From: Ruegeria sp. HKCCD4315
Lineage (GTDB): Bacteria; Pseudomonadota; Alphaproteobacteria; Rhodobacterales; Rhodobacteraceae
Assembly (NCBI RefSeq): GCF_013112245.1
Contig: NZ_WVRN01000002.1
Coordinates: 124,001 to 188,000 of the forward strand
DNA length: 64,000 bases
Reading direction: 5' to 3'
Position 1 is the stretch's first letter; each line of letters opens with the position of its first letter. The notes below the pieces were generated by a model. The model had not been told where the DNA came from and did not search any database. It saw only the letters and a program-made list of their open reading frames with translations. Positions 63,801 through 64,000 of this stretch are shown one piece after another. Both the position numbers and the translations under genes were made by a program.

Positions 63801-64000
63801 TTTGGCTGCAGGCGGCGCAGGCGCGGGAACAGTCAACGTCGGTTTGGGAGGTTCAGGTGGCAAAGGGGGCAACGGAGGCACTGTTTCAGGTGTTCGTGTC
63901 AACGGAGATGTCCGAACCGAGGGTCTGCGTTCGACGGGTGTGGTGATGCAATCCATCGGCGGCGGTGGTGGTAACGGTGGTTTCAACGTCACCGCAGGTG
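60838..64000 (+). CDS. Giant glycine-rich autotransporter passenger (3' partial)
   Basis: Open frame of 1054 codons running off the window end. GTG 60838 follows GAGG at good spacing. A signal peptide (KKSNLLVTVSFLALISNPLLAA) precedes a roughly 130-residue unique region, a Gly/Asn/Asp-rich stretch, then repeated units ending in 'SxGIxAQSVGGGGGNGG'. Twelve such units are visible (AQS-type motifs at 61912, 62071, 62239, 62395, 62551, 62743, 62932, 63160, 63355, 63553, 63748, 63946). The pattern fits a right-handed beta-helix passenger of a type V autotransporter whose beta-barrel would lie beyond 64000. Probable role: surface adhesion or biofilm, by analogy only. Confidence 0.85.
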   Translation, partial: MIKKSNLLVTVSFLALISNPLLAAPTAASKVGDTVKNPVTGQDTTVSALIVDPASTPTAGTTAFVETADGYVFLVKSAGDTIYNSDNPPLAFNIVSITGTTAQISGGGATGTANLSTQLTLSQYNSDFKGSGTPGTVTPPVNVSGPNGVSQVVYGQNGSNGRDGALVVPPSSGGNGNAGPTQTQSLGSNVNATSNVGWEIGSVGGDGGDGGDSYLSFWDGRDGGDGGKGGTVNATQTASSTIQTSGANNEGIFAFSRSGQAGNGGSGFAAPGGGTGGHSADGGNVTVTQAGSISTSGDYADGIYALSVSNNGGNGGSQWGLVGSSGSGGYGGSGGSVVVNTASTGTILTTGNFANGILAQSVGGSGGSTGTSGNLLVSLIGSADNGGNGGQVSVSHGGAIETRGSFSRGIVAQSIGGGGGSGGTAGGLVSLSLGGVGSNGGSGSAVSVSVQGSGSILTLGDGADGVMAQSIGGSGGTGANSFGLVAIGGGGSRGGTGAAVSVSNYGRIVTQGDGARGIIAQSIGGGGGDGGSSGGMVSVGGNGSGGGSGSTVTIVNDGIITTGGDDAMGILAQSIGGGGGNGGSSGSVGAFVGVAIGGDGGAGGKGGDVNVTLSNTDSSQPSAIQTSGARSTGVFAQSVGGGGGNGGGAVSVAVGAFGAASVSVGGSAGSGGDGGNVTLAGGGSASVQTGGDDSTGIMLQSVGGGGGNGGYAVSVAVSGGPVSGSLAVGVGGDGSTGGKGGNVTVGQFDSSGAAVAAGFEGTVVTTGNRSTGMLFQSVGGGGGNGGLAVAATGGASALFSGNVSVGIGGQAGSAGNGGIVQVSTNADVTTTGTNSSAIIAQSVGGGGGNGGGSIAAGISASGGASAGVNVSVGGNGGGAGTGGKVTLVAGGSSIETSGAFSSGVVAQSVGGGGGNGGYSIGASANIGGAAAGSVNVGLGGKSGGGGIGGTVTAQVGANVTTRGNDSGAVVVQSIGGGGGNGGFSVAAGLAAGGAGAGTVNVGLGGSGGKGGNGGTVSGVRVNGDVRTEGLRSTGVVMQSIGGGGGNGGFNVTAG
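61912..63963 (+). repeat. Tandem in-frame repeats within the autotransporter
   Basis: Twelve consecutive units, each carrying AQS/LQS/FQS/VQS/MQS followed by (V/I)GGGGGNGG. Unit length is 52-56 residues for the first four intervals and 63-76 for the last seven (192, 189, 228, 195, 198, 195 and 198 bases), so there are two size classes. Period directly measured from motif positions. Confidence 0.85.

Noticed and set aside
61912..63963. CRISPR-like periodic repeats
   Set aside because: Repeats are in-frame protein repeats with variable long units and no constant short direct repeat; no cas genes.
61914..63992. Several Pro-rich minus-strand open frames in the autotransporter region
   Set aside because: They are reverse readings of Gly-rich repeat codons (GGC becomes GCC/CCG), giving artificial polyproline; the plus frame is continuous with a signal peptide.

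Overview
The window reads as an alphaproteobacterium of the Rhodobacteraceae (Roseobacter group). The grounds are family-level recognition: a polyol operon in the smoEFGKS-mtlK order, betaine uptake beside dimethylglycine-dehydrogenase-type flavoproteins and non-pyrrolysine MttB homologues, and many ABC transporters with LysR regulators. No rRNA, tRNA or CRISPR array was seen. A ccdAB pair, an IS3-type remnant and several gene relics suggest an accessory region (chromid, plasmid or genomic island); that is inference.

Layout. (1) 1-6338, plus strand: end of a ribose-type sugar ABC transporter, a ketose 3-epimerase, an FGGY kinase, a class II aldolase and an FGGY pentulokinase, forming an uptake, epimerisation, phosphorylation and aldol-cleavage route for an unidentified sugar. 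(2) 6473-15540: polyol operon on the minus strand (binding protein, two permeases, ATPase, sorbitol-type SDR, mannitol 2-dehydrogenase) with a LacI regulator, and a divergent xylulokinase. A shared 15-bp motif lies at both promoters. (3) 15541-22778: ccdAB toxin-antitoxin, a Cache adenylate cyclase, a large acidic repeat protein, an IS3 orfA fragment and an mttB tail relic. (4) 23-29 kb: LysR, a complete betaine/choline-type ABC transporter, a broken GntR gene and mannonate dehydratase. (5) 29-43 kb: two modules each holding a DMGDH-like demethylase and an MttB-like methyltransferase, the second followed by a pyrroline-carboxylate-type reductase and a D-amino-acid-dehydrogenase-like enzyme. 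DoxX, SDR, TetR and LysR genes lie between them. (6) 43.3-53.3 kb: amino-sugar cluster. A minus operon (MurQ, sugar ABC transporter, Gfo/Idh/MocA, ATPase) is divergent from a plus operon (amino-sugar kinase, HutC-type GntR, SIS deaminase, NagA). (7) 53.3-60.5 kb: LysR divergent from two SnoaL-like genes and a quinone reductase, a second adenylate cyclase, a YegD-type Hsp70 protein and a photolyase. (8) 60.7-64 kb: a small Cys-rich ORF overlapping the start of a giant glycine-rich autotransporter that runs off the window.

Most notable: the convergent pair mttB/lysR exists twice with reciprocal decay. At 22.7-23.8 kb lysR is intact and only the mttB tail remains. At 31.8-33.6 kb mttB is intact and lysR is a relic with an internal deletion at a TTCGAA repeat. 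Together with two MttB/demethylase modules, a betaine importer and no visible corrinoid protein, this is the best candidate for an under-described methylated-amine (possibly cyclic betaine) catabolic system here.
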